Assembly (NCBI GenBank): GCA_964236695.1
Contig: CAXSFU010000004.1
Location: forward strand, 1 to 64,000
Direction of reading: 5' to 3'
Origin: CAXSEF01 sp964236695
GTDB taxonomy: Bacteria > Pseudomonadota > Alphaproteobacteria > Acetobacterales > Acetobacteraceae
DNA: 64,000 bases
Positions 52,658-61,439 of this stretch are shown one piece after another. The translations under genes and the position numbers were made by a program. The notes under the pieces are model-generated. The model had not been told where the DNA came from. It made no database searches and saw only the letters and a program-made list of their open reading frames with translations. Within the stretch, counting starts at the first letter, position 1. Each line of letters opens with the position of its first letter.

Positions 52658-52838
52658 GCAAGCAAGGCTGGGCTCTGCCCAGGCCCGCCAGGCGTAGGTG
52701 GCCAAAGGTTCCGACGATCCGCTTGGATCGTTGGAAGGACCACCGGAGGGAGCCGCCCCTGGACCCGGCCTTCCTTAAGAAGTGGATTCCAAAGGCTTGC
52801 CTTTGGCGGGGTCCAGGGGCAGAGCCCCTGGCCTTCCT
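52658..52838. repeat. Family 1 repeat, copy 17, with extra hairpin module
   Basis: GCAAGGCTGGGCTCTGCCC at the left, then the module shared with copy 16 (CCGACGATCCGCTTGGATCG), then a standard right half: ATTCCAAAGGCTTGCCTTTGG and CCAGGGGCAGAGCCCCTGG. It lies between the adaptor and the convergent aldo/keto reductase gene. Confidence 0.83.
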
Positions 52839-52885
52839 GTCCTGACCGGTGAGGCCGGTCGCGTCAAGGCAGGCGTTGGGTGCCG

Positions 52886-54061
52886 TCAGCCGAGCCACTG
52901 CGGGTTGTGCGCGGTGCCGTCGAAGTGGTCCGAGACCTTGTAGCGCTCTGTGCCGCCGTCCTTGGCCGCGACCGCGGTGCGCGACAGCAGCGCCACGCGC
53001 TCCGCGTCGGTGGGCGGCACGAAGCTGCGCACCGCGTCGAGCGCCTGCTGCAGCACCATCGGGCTGTCGATGCCGCACACCTGAATGCTGACCGGCAGGC
53101 TCATCGGGTAGTGCAGCATCTCGGCAGGGGTGGCGACGCCGCTTTTCAGGATGAAGTTGTCGCCGAAGGTCTTCATGCCGAGCACCGCCGTGCCGTGCGC
53201 CAGCGCCACCGGCAGCACGCCCTGCTCGAAGCTGTCGAAATGCGCGTCCATGACGTTGAGCGGCATCTGCACGGTGTCGAAGCGGAAGCCGTGGGCGTCG
53301 GCGACGTCGAACATGTGGCGGTGGATCGCCGGGCTCTTGTGGCCGGTGAAGCCGATGTAGCGGAGTTTGCCCTGCTCGCGCGCCCTGAGCACGGCCTCCA
53401 GCGCACCGCCCGGGGCGAACACCCGCTCCGGGTCGCCCATGCGGATGATCTCGTGGAACTGCAGCAGGTCGAGGTGGTCGGTGCGCAGCCGGCGCAGCGA
53501 TTCCTCGAGCTGGGCGGTCGCGGCCTTTGCGGTGCGGCCGTCGATCTTGGTCATCAGGAAGGTGCGGTCGCGATAGCCGCCCTGCGACAGGGCGCGACCG
53601 AGGCGGATCTCGCTCTCGCCGCCGTTGTAGTCCCAGCAGTTGTCGCAGAAGTTGATGCCGGCCTCGATGCCCGCGTGCACCAGGCGCACCGCCTCCTCGC
53701 TGGACGCGCCGCCCGGCTTGGCCAGGTGGTAGCCGCCGAGCCCGACCAGCGACATGCGCTCCCCGGTGTGGCCGAGGGTGCGGTACTTCATCTCCGGGTG
53801 CTGCGCGATCGACGCCGTGACCAGGCCGGGCGCCGCCGGCAGCACGCCGCCCTGCGCCTGGTCCATCAGCGCGCGCAGAACCGGTTCGCCGGCGGCGGCC
53901 TGCGCGGCGGCGTCCCGCTCGCGGCCCTCGAGCGCCTGCTGCCCGGCGGCCTCCGCCGGGGTTGCCGCGGCAGGCGTCGCGGCGGCCCTGGCGGCGTCGA
54001 TCCCGGCCGCCGCGGCGGCGGCGGCCAGCGCCGTGGCCTTGATGAAGTCGCGTCGTTCCAT
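52886..54061 (-). CDS. Tat-signal aldo/keto reductase in the lar cluster
   Basis: 391 residues from MERRDFIKATALAAAAAAAG, a twin-arginine signal (RRDF), so export is expected; a Pro/Ala-rich linker to about residue 90 follows. The domain then resembles AKR family enzymes: YRTLGHTGERMSLVGLGGYH, the Asp and Tyr of NFCDNCWDYNGG, Lys in LMTKIDG, and LLQFHEI (His). Catalytic residues are kept although NCWDYN is a variant. It starts 10 bp after larB, so it is probably co-transcribed. A substrate reduced outside the cytoplasm is unusual for AKRs, as the cofactor would have to be carried through the Tat channel. Confidence 0.87.
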   Translation of the reverse strand: MERRDFIKATALAAAAAAAGIDAARAAATPAAATPAEAAGQQALEGRERDAAAQAAAGEPVLRALMDQAQGGVLPAAPGLVTASIAQHPEMKYRTLGHTGERMSLVGLGGYHLAKPGGASSEEAVRLVHAGIEAGINFCDNCWDYNGGESEIRLGRALSQGGYRDRTFLMTKIDGRTAKAATAQLEESLRRLRTDHLDLLQFHEIIRMGDPERVFAPGGALEAVLRAREQGKLRYIGFTGHKSPAIHRHMFDVADAHGFRFDTVQMPLNVMDAHFDSFEQGVLPVALAHGTAVLGMKTFGDNFILKSGVATPAEMLHYPMSLPVSIQVCGIDSPMVLQQALDAVRSFVPPTDAERVALLSRTAVAAKDGGTERYKVSDHFDGTAHNPQWLG

Positions 54062-54071
54062 GCGAACCTCC

Positions 54072-54713
54072 CTACGTGGCGCCGAGCACGCGCATCGCGG
54101 CGCAGGCGGCACCATAGCCGTTGTCGATGTTGACCGTGACGATCCCCGGCGCGCAGCTCGACAGGATCGCGTTCAGCGCCGCGTGGCCGCCGGCCGCCAC
54201 GCCGTAGCCGACCGAGGTGGGCACGGCGACGATCACGCCGCCGAACAGCCCGCCGATCACGCTGGGCAGCGCCGCGTCCATGCCGGCGGCCACGATCAGC
54301 ACCCGCATCGCCCGCAGCTCGTCGAGCCGGCGCATCAGCCGCCACAGCCCCGCCACGCCCACGTCGGCGACCAGGGTGGCGTCGTGGCCGGAGAAGCGCA
54401 GCGTGCGCTGCGCCTCGCGCGCCACCGCCACGTCCGAGGTGCCGGCGGTGACCAGCGCCACCTCGGCCGGGCCGCGCAACGCCGCCGGCGGCCCGGACCA
54501 GGCGGTGCCGGACACGGGATCGTAGTCCAGCGCCGCACGCGCGGACGCCGGCAGCGCGTCGTGACGCGCGAGGTCGAGGCGGGTCAACAGCATCGGCACC
54601 TCGGCGGCCTCCAGGATCGCGGCGATCTGGGCGGGGGACTTGCCGGCGCAGAACACCGCCTCGCCTAGGCCGAGCCGGGCGGTGCGCGCGGGGTCGAGCA
54701 CGAACTCGCTCAC
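54072..54713 (-). CDS. larB: Nickel-pincer cofactor biosynthesis protein LarB
   Basis: 213 residues from GTG 54713. LarB carboxylates nicotinic acid adenine dinucleotide, the first step of the nickel-pincer cofactor used by lactate racemase LarA and related enzymes. Family stretches: EAVFCAGKSPAQIAAILEAA, ALVTAGTSDVAVAREAQRTL, VLIVAAGMDAALPSVIGGLF, VPTSVGYGVAAGGHAALNAI and VTVNIDNGYGAACAAMRV, resembling the PurE fold. It is separated from larE by repeat copy 18. The Tat aldo/keto reductase follows. Confidence 0.95.
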   Translation of the reverse strand: MSEFVLDPARTARLGLGEAVFCAGKSPAQIAAILEAAEVPMLLTRLDLARHDALPASARAALDYDPVSGTAWSGPPAALRGPAEVALVTAGTSDVAVAREAQRTLRFSGHDATLVADVGVAGLWRLMRRLDELRAMRVLIVAAGMDAALPSVIGGLFGGVIVAVPTSVGYGVAAGGHAALNAILSSCAPGIVTVNIDNGYGAACAAMRVLGAT

Positions 54714-54735
54714 CGCGGGGCTTCCGCGCAGGCGA

Positions 54736-54864
54736 GCAAGCAAGGCCAGGGCTCTGCCCTGGACCCGCCAGGAGCGAGCCGCCCCTGGACCCGGCACAAC
54801 TTAAGAACCGGATTCCAAAGGCCAGCCTTTGGCGGGGTCCAGGGGCAGAGCCCCTGGCCTTCCT
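54736..54864. repeat. Family 1 palindromic repeat, copy 18 (larE-larB)
   Basis: GCAAGGCCAGGGCTCTGCCC at the left; centre CACAACTTAAGAACCGGATTCC; right end CCAGGGGCAGAGCCCCTGG. It interrupts the lar operon between larE and larB. Confidence 0.85.
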
Positions 54865-54873
54865 TGGCTTCTG

Positions 54874-55680
54874 TCACGGCGCCGCCACCGGCCGCAGGAA
54901 GGCGCTCCCGGTGCGGTACGGCGCGAATGACACCGGCCGCGCCAACCCTGCGCCCCGCGCCAGCCCCGCCACCTCGGCGCGCAACGCCTCGGCCAGTTCC
55001 GGCGCCATCCGGTCGAGCGTCGCCGGGTCCAGCTCCACCACCACGCCGGCCGCGCGCACCCGGCAGCGCACCGTGGCCGGGCGCAGCGCCGCCGCGACCA
55101 GGGTCTCGGCCGCGTGCACCATGGCCAGCTCGGCCGGCTCAATGCGCAGGCCGGTCTCGATGCGGCTGGACAGGCAAGGCGCGGACGGCAGCTCCGCCAG
55201 CGCGCCCAGGCCGAGCGACGATGCGAGCGCGCGCACCCCGGCCTTGTCGATGCCGGCCTCCACGAGGGGGTGGCGCACCGCGTGCTCGCGCGCCGCCGCG
55301 AGGCCGGGGCGATAGTCGCCGAGGTCGTCGAGGTTGGTGCCGGACAGCACGGTGCGCGTCGTGCGCCGCGACACCGCGCCGTACAGGCTGGTCTTGCAGA
55401 AGAAGCAGCGGTCGTGCGGGTTGGCGCGGTAGCGCGGGTCGTCGAACTCGCCGGCGTCGAACACGTCGAGTGCCCAGCCCTCGGCCGCGGCAAGGGCGCG
55501 GGTGCGCTGCGTCGCCTCTGCGGGCACGGCGGGCGAGGTCGCGTGGTGCATGGTCACGCTCGCGCCCGGCACGCGGTGCGCCGCGGTGGCCAGGGTCAGG
55601 CTGTCGATGCCGCCGCTCACCGCGACCGCCGACGGCCCGATCTCGCGCAGCACCGCCTCTAGGCGCCCCAGGTCGCTCAT
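54874..55680 (-). CDS. larE: ATP-dependent sacrificial sulfur transferase LarE
   Basis: 268 residues. LarE adenylates the cofactor precursor and donates sulfur to make the pincer dithiocarboxylate. PP-loop SGGIDSLTLA at about residue 22; NPHDRCFFCKTSLYG and SGTNLDDLGDYRPGL are family marks, with SAPCLSSRI the C-terminal cysteine region where the sacrificial Cys normally lies. The start overlaps the larC stop (ATGA). Confidence 0.95.
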   Translation of the reverse strand: MSDLGRLEAVLREIGPSAVAVSGGIDSLTLATAAHRVPGASVTMHHATSPAVPAEATQRTRALAAAEGWALDVFDAGEFDDPRYRANPHDRCFFCKTSLYGAVSRRTTRTVLSGTNLDDLGDYRPGLAAAREHAVRHPLVEAGIDKAGVRALASSLGLGALAELPSAPCLSSRIETGLRIEPAELAMVHAAETLVAAALRPATVRCRVRAAGVVVELDPATLDRMAPELAEALRAEVAGLARGAGLARPVSFAPYRTGSAFLRPVAAP

Positions 55681-57233
55681 CCTTCCTCCGCCCGCCGTTC
55701 CGCCTCGCGACGCAAGCTGGTGCGCGCGGCGTGCCCGGCAACCTGGCGCACCGAGTCCGATTCCGCCTTTGCGGTAGTCCCGCCCGGGCGCTCCACCAGC
55801 TTCACCGCGACCGGCCGGCCGTCCACCGCCACCTCGGCGAAGCGGCGCGGCAGGGCGCGGCCCTGCACCAGGTGGGTGCGCAGGCCGATCGTGGTGGTTT
55901 CCCGGAAGCACGCCTCCACCGCCGCCTCCAGCCGGTCCGGGCGCACCAGCACCTGCACGTGCACCGCCATGCGGTTCTTCTTGCCGAACGCGGCCATCTG
56001 CACGACGTCGTGCACGCCCTCGGTGCCGCGCACGAGGTCGAGGCCGGCGGCCAGTTCCTCGCCGGACTGGTCGTCCACCTCGAAGGCGATCACGGCCAGC
56101 GCGCGGTGGCTGGAGGCGCCCTGCCCCGCCGCCGCCGGGCCGGGCGCGACCGCTGCGTGCGCCCCCGCTGCCTGCGCCCCGTTCCCGGGTGCCGGCTCCG
56201 CGCCCTGCGCTTCCGGCGTGTCGAGCACCAGGGCGCGCAGGCAGTTGCTCATCCCCGGCAGCACGCGGCTGCCGAAGCCGGTGCCGGAGCCGCGCAGCGT
56301 CGCGGCGCGCGGGCGGGCGGCGCCCGCGCAGCCGAGGTGGCGCAGGATCGCCGCACCGGTCGGCGTGACACGCTCGCCGCCCACCCCGTCGTCGCGCACC
56401 GCGAAGCCTTCCAGCAGCAGCGCGGTGGCCGGCGCGGGCACCGGCATCGGCCCGTGCGCGGTGCGCACCGTGCCCGCACCCAGCGGCAGCGCGCCCACGC
56501 TCCAGGCGGCCGGCCCGACCGCCGCGATCAGCCACGCCGCCGCCACGATATCGGCCAAGGAGTCTGCGGCGCCCACCTCGTGGAACGTCACGGCGTCGGC
56601 GGACACGCCGTGTACCCGTCCTTCCGCCTCCGCCAGGCAGCCGAAGATGCCGAGCGCCTGGTCGCGCACCGCATCCGGCAGGTCGGACGACGCGATGCGC
56701 GCCCGCAGCGCCTGCCAGGAGCCGGACCCGGGCGCGTCCGCCTGACCGGAAGCCGATGTTGCGGTATCGTCATGGTGTTCCACGTGAGACACCGGTCCGG
56801 CACGGGAACGGAACGGGGCGTTCGGGGCGTCGCCGGAAATATTCCGGCCGCCGGGGCCGTGGTGGTGGCCGTGACCGCCGGGAGCGTGGGCGTGGCCGCG
56901 CTCCCCGGCGTGAGCGTGGTCTCGGGCGTGGTCATGATCCTGGGCGTGGTCGTGGCTGTGGCTATGGCCGTGCTCGTCGGGCTCGCGGGCAGGGTGGCCG
57001 TGGGGGTGGTCGGCATGGCCGTGCGGCGGTTCGACGTCCGGGCGCACGTCGACGACGAAGCGTCGGCCGGTCAGGGTGCCGTCGTCGTGGGGCAGCAGCC
57101 GGCAGGCCGTGCCGGACAGGCGCGCGGCGGCCTGCGCGGCCGCCTCGGCGTGCTCCGGGAACGCGTCGAGCAGGGCGGCGACGAACATGTCGCCGGCCGC
57201 GCCGCCGAGCGGGTCGAGGTGGATGTGTCGCAT
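55677..57233 (-). CDS. larC: Nickel insertion protein LarC with long His-rich insert
   Basis: 518 residues from MRHIHLDPLGGAAGDMFVAA; the 80 in-frame codons upstream are not family-like. LarC is a CTP-dependent nickel cyclometallase that inserts Ni into the pincer cofactor. Conserved: DPLGGAAGDMFVAALLDAFP, FHEVGAADSLADIVAAA, APATALLLEGFAVRDDGVGG, TPTGAAILRHLG and AFGKKNRMAVHVQVLVRP. Residues 71-125 hold 20 histidines (HGHADHPHGH, SHSHDHAQDHDHARDHAH), a nickel-storage-like segment. It overlaps larE, and the SDR lies 67 bp upstream. Confidence 0.95.
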   Translation of the reverse strand: MRHIHLDPLGGAAGDMFVAALLDAFPEHAEAAAQAAARLSGTACRLLPHDDGTLTGRRFVVDVRPDVEPPHGHADHPHGHPAREPDEHGHSHSHDHAQDHDHARDHAHAGERGHAHAPGGHGHHHGPGGRNISGDAPNAPFRSRAGPVSHVEHHDDTATSASGQADAPGSGSWQALRARIASSDLPDAVRDQALGIFGCLAEAEGRVHGVSADAVTFHEVGAADSLADIVAAAWLIAAVGPAAWSVGALPLGAGTVRTAHGPMPVPAPATALLLEGFAVRDDGVGGERVTPTGAAILRHLGCAGAARPRAATLRGSGTGFGSRVLPGMSNCLRALVLDTPEAQGAEPAPGNGAQAAGAHAAVAPGPAAAGQGASSHRALAVIAFEVDDQSGEELAAGLDLVRGTEGVHDVVQMAAFGKKNRMAVHVQVLVRPDRLEAAVEACFRETTTIGLRTHLVQGRALPRRFAEVAVDGRPVAVKLVERPGGTTAKAESDSVRQVAGHAARTSLRREAERRAEEG

Positions 57234-57300
57234 GGCCCGGTGTTCCCCGATGGTTGCGGCGGCGTCCGGGGCGGCCGGCGACGGGCCGGCCCCGGCCCCG

Positions 57301-58158
57301 TCAGGCGCCGCGGTGCTCGGGATAGTCGGCGCCGAGGGTGGTCGGTTCCCAGCCGTCGAAGTCGCGGCGCAGGGCGTCCAGCTTGGCGCGCGCGAGACCC
57401 AGCGCCGGCTTGCCGAGCACGAGGTGCAGCGGCGGCTCCGCGGCCTCCACGGCGGCGATGATCGCTTCCGCACCGCGCACAGGATCGCCCGGCTGGTTGC
57501 CGGAGCGCGCCTCGGTCTGGCGGCGGCGCTCGCCGGCAGTGGGCTCGTAGTCGGCGAGGCGGGTGGCGGACTGGCGGATCGAGCGGCCCGCCCAGTCAGT
57601 GCGGAACGGCCCGGGCTCGACGATGGTCACGCGGATGCCGAGCGGCGCCACCTCCAGCGCGAGCGACTCCGACAGCCCTTCCACCGCGTATTTGGTGGCG
57701 TGGTAGAAGCCGGTCGCGGCGAAGCTGACGATGCCGCCGATCGAGGAGATGTTGACGATGTGCCCGTGCCGGCGCGCGCGCATCCCCGGCAGCACCGCCT
57801 GGGTGCAGGCGATCAGGCCGAACACGTTGGTCTCGAACATGGCGCGGACCTCGTCGTCCTCGCCCTCCTCGATCGCGGCGAGGTAGCCGTAGCCGGCGTT
57901 GTTCACCAGCACGTCGATGCGCCCGAACCGCGCCTCCGCCGCGCGCACGGCCGCTTCCACCTGTGCCCGGTCGTCCACGTCGAGCGCCAGGGCGAACGCG
58001 CGGTCCTCGCGGCCCTCGACCAGGTCGGACACCTTGCCCGCGTCGCGCGCGGTCACCGCGGCGCGCCAGCCGCGCTCCAGCACCAGCCGGGCCAGCTCGC
58101 GGCCGAAGCCGGTGGAGCAGCCGGTGATCAGCCACACCGGGGTCTCGTTCTCAGCCAT
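57301..58158 (-). CDS. Classical SDR oxidoreductase upstream of larC
   Basis: 285 residues from MAENETPVWLITGCSTGFGR. TGCSTGFG cofactor motif, NNAG in VLVNNAGYGYLAAI, Ser in NISSIGGIVSF and the YxxxK pair in YHATKYAVEGLSESLAL. Close paralogue of the SDR at 9876-10724. It is first in line on the minus strand before larC (67 bp), so it may be in the lar transcription unit, but no mechanistic link is known. Confidence 0.93.
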   Translation of the reverse strand: MAENETPVWLITGCSTGFGRELARLVLERGWRAAVTARDAGKVSDLVEGREDRAFALALDVDDRAQVEAAVRAAEARFGRIDVLVNNAGYGYLAAIEEGEDDEVRAMFETNVFGLIACTQAVLPGMRARRHGHIVNISSIGGIVSFAATGFYHATKYAVEGLSESLALEVAPLGIRVTIVEPGPFRTDWAGRSIRQSATRLADYEPTAGERRRQTEARSGNQPGDPVRGAEAIIAAVEAAEPPLHLVLGKPALGLARAKLDALRRDFDGWEPTTLGADYPEHRGA

Positions 58159-58350
58159 CGCGCATTCCCCTTTCCGCCGGACGGGCCGTCGGCGCCGTCG
58201 TGCGGTGATGACGTCCGGCGGAGGATGTGGTTCGGATGGCACGGCCGGGTCTCTGCCCCATGGCTGAAGATGGGGGCCCGCCGGCGGCAGGCGCCCCCGG
58301 ACCCGCGCGCGGCGGCGCCTGTCGCGGCCGGGGCAGGCGCCGCGCGAGGA

Positions 58351-58512
58351 TCAGCGGTAGCCGCCGTGATAGCCGCCGCCATAGCCGCCGCCGTAGCCGC
58401 CGCCGTAGCACCGGTGCAGCCCGAGCGGCCCGCAGCCGCACGCCGACAGCGTGCCGGCCGAGAGCAGCAGCGCGAGCACCGCGACGATCCGCTTCCTGGT
58501 GGATCTGGTCAT
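58351..58512 (-). CDS. Small Gly/Tyr-rich lipoprotein
   Basis: 53 residues from an ATG with AGGAG eight bases upstream. Signal MTRSTRKRIVAVLALLLSAG with lipobox LSAC, then CGPLGLHRCYGGGYGGGYGG repeats (GGGY) ending GGYHGGYR. Function unknown; Gly-Tyr tails of this kind occur in small surface lipoproteins. It is divergent from the lipoprotein at 58656, sharing a 143 bp promoter region. Confidence 0.78.
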   Translation of the reverse strand: MTRSTRKRIVAVLALLLSAGTLSACGCGPLGLHRCYGGGYGGGYGGGYHGGYR

Positions 58513-58655
58513 GTCCGACTCCTGTGTTGTCCGGGCGTGTTGGTGGCGGGGCATCGTGGCCGGCGCATGGCGCAAAGGTTTCGGATTGTCGCAGCCGCCC
58601 GGGGTTCGGCAGGAGGGCTGGCGGGCCGGGCCGGGTTGCGCGCTATGCTCGCGCG

Positions 58656-58952
58656 ATGACACGGATCTCCTCCCTGCTGGCCGCGGCCGCGCTCGCCCTG
58701 TCGGGGTGCGGAAGCACCACCGGGGTCGTGCCTGTGGCGCCCGGCACCTACGCCGTCTCCGAGATGCGCGCCCCCGCGCTCGGGGGCGGGGCGGAGGCGC
58801 GCCGCGTGGCGCTGGCCGAAGCGGACGGGTTCTGCCGCCGGCAGGGCGGGGTGCCCGTCCCGCTGGCCGTGCGGCCGGACGGCGATCCCTACACGCCGTA
58901 CTATCCGACCGCGTTCGACGTGACGTTCCGCTGTGTGGCGCCGGGGCGCTGA
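58656..58952 (+). CDS. Small lipoprotein, function unknown
   Basis: 98 residues. Signal MTRISSLLAAAALALSGC with lipobox LSGC. The mature part has two further cysteines (DGFCRRQGG and FRCVAPGR), spacing that could form a disulfide, and PYTPYYPTAFDVTFRC at the end. Similar to the many small bacterial lipoproteins ending in TFRC but I cannot name the family. It is followed by repeat copy 19. Confidence 0.78.
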   Translation: MTRISSLLAAAALALSGCGSTTGVVPVAPGTYAVSEMRAPALGGGAEARRVALAEADGFCRRQGGVPVPLAVRPDGDPYTPYYPTAFDVTFRCVAPGR

Positions 58953-58955
58953 AGG

Positions 58956-59119
58956 GAAGGCCAGGGCTCTGCCCTGGACCCGCCAGGGCGAGCCGCCCTG
59001 GACCGGCGCGACGTCAGGCCTGCGGCACGAACCGCGGCGCAGGAGACTCCGGACCCAGGGAGTGGTTTCCAAAGGCTTGCCTTTGGCGGGGTCCAGGGGC
59101 AGAGCCCCTGGCCTTCCTT
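58956..59119. repeat. Family 1 palindromic repeat, copy 19
   Basis: Left end AAGGCCAGGGCTCTGCCCTGG, a lengthened middle with a GC-rich segment, right half CCAAAGGCTTGCCTTTGG and CCAGGGGCAGAGCCCCTGGCC. It ends 47 bases before the ABC exporter start. Confidence 0.83.
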
Positions 59120-59166
59120 CCTGCCTGCGGTTGACGCCTGCCGGGTCCGCCCCCATCGCTGGGGTC

Positions 59167-61167
<2,001 letters not shown>

Positions 61168-61439
61168 CGCGACCGGGCCAGCGTTCCGGCTGGGATTGAG
61201 CGCCGGGAGTCCTTCAGGTGTGCCGCGGCGACAGTGCCGGATCGCCACCGGCGATGTTTGGCCGAGATGCCTGCGGCAGCGTTCCATGCGCTTCGGCAGA
61301 GTTCGGACGGCCGGGTATCCGGACCTCGCGACATCAGGGGGTTTCGCGGCACAACAGCCTCGCGAATCCGTGATCCATTAACCAAAAGGCAGTGTCTCAA
61401 ATTGTAGATATGTCGCAGAAGTGACTGGAGCACGAGTCC

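Noticed and set aside
58933..59166. N-terminal extension of the ABC exporter by 78 residues.
   Set aside because: It overlaps the previous gene and repeat copy 19; ATG 59167 gives a normal start.
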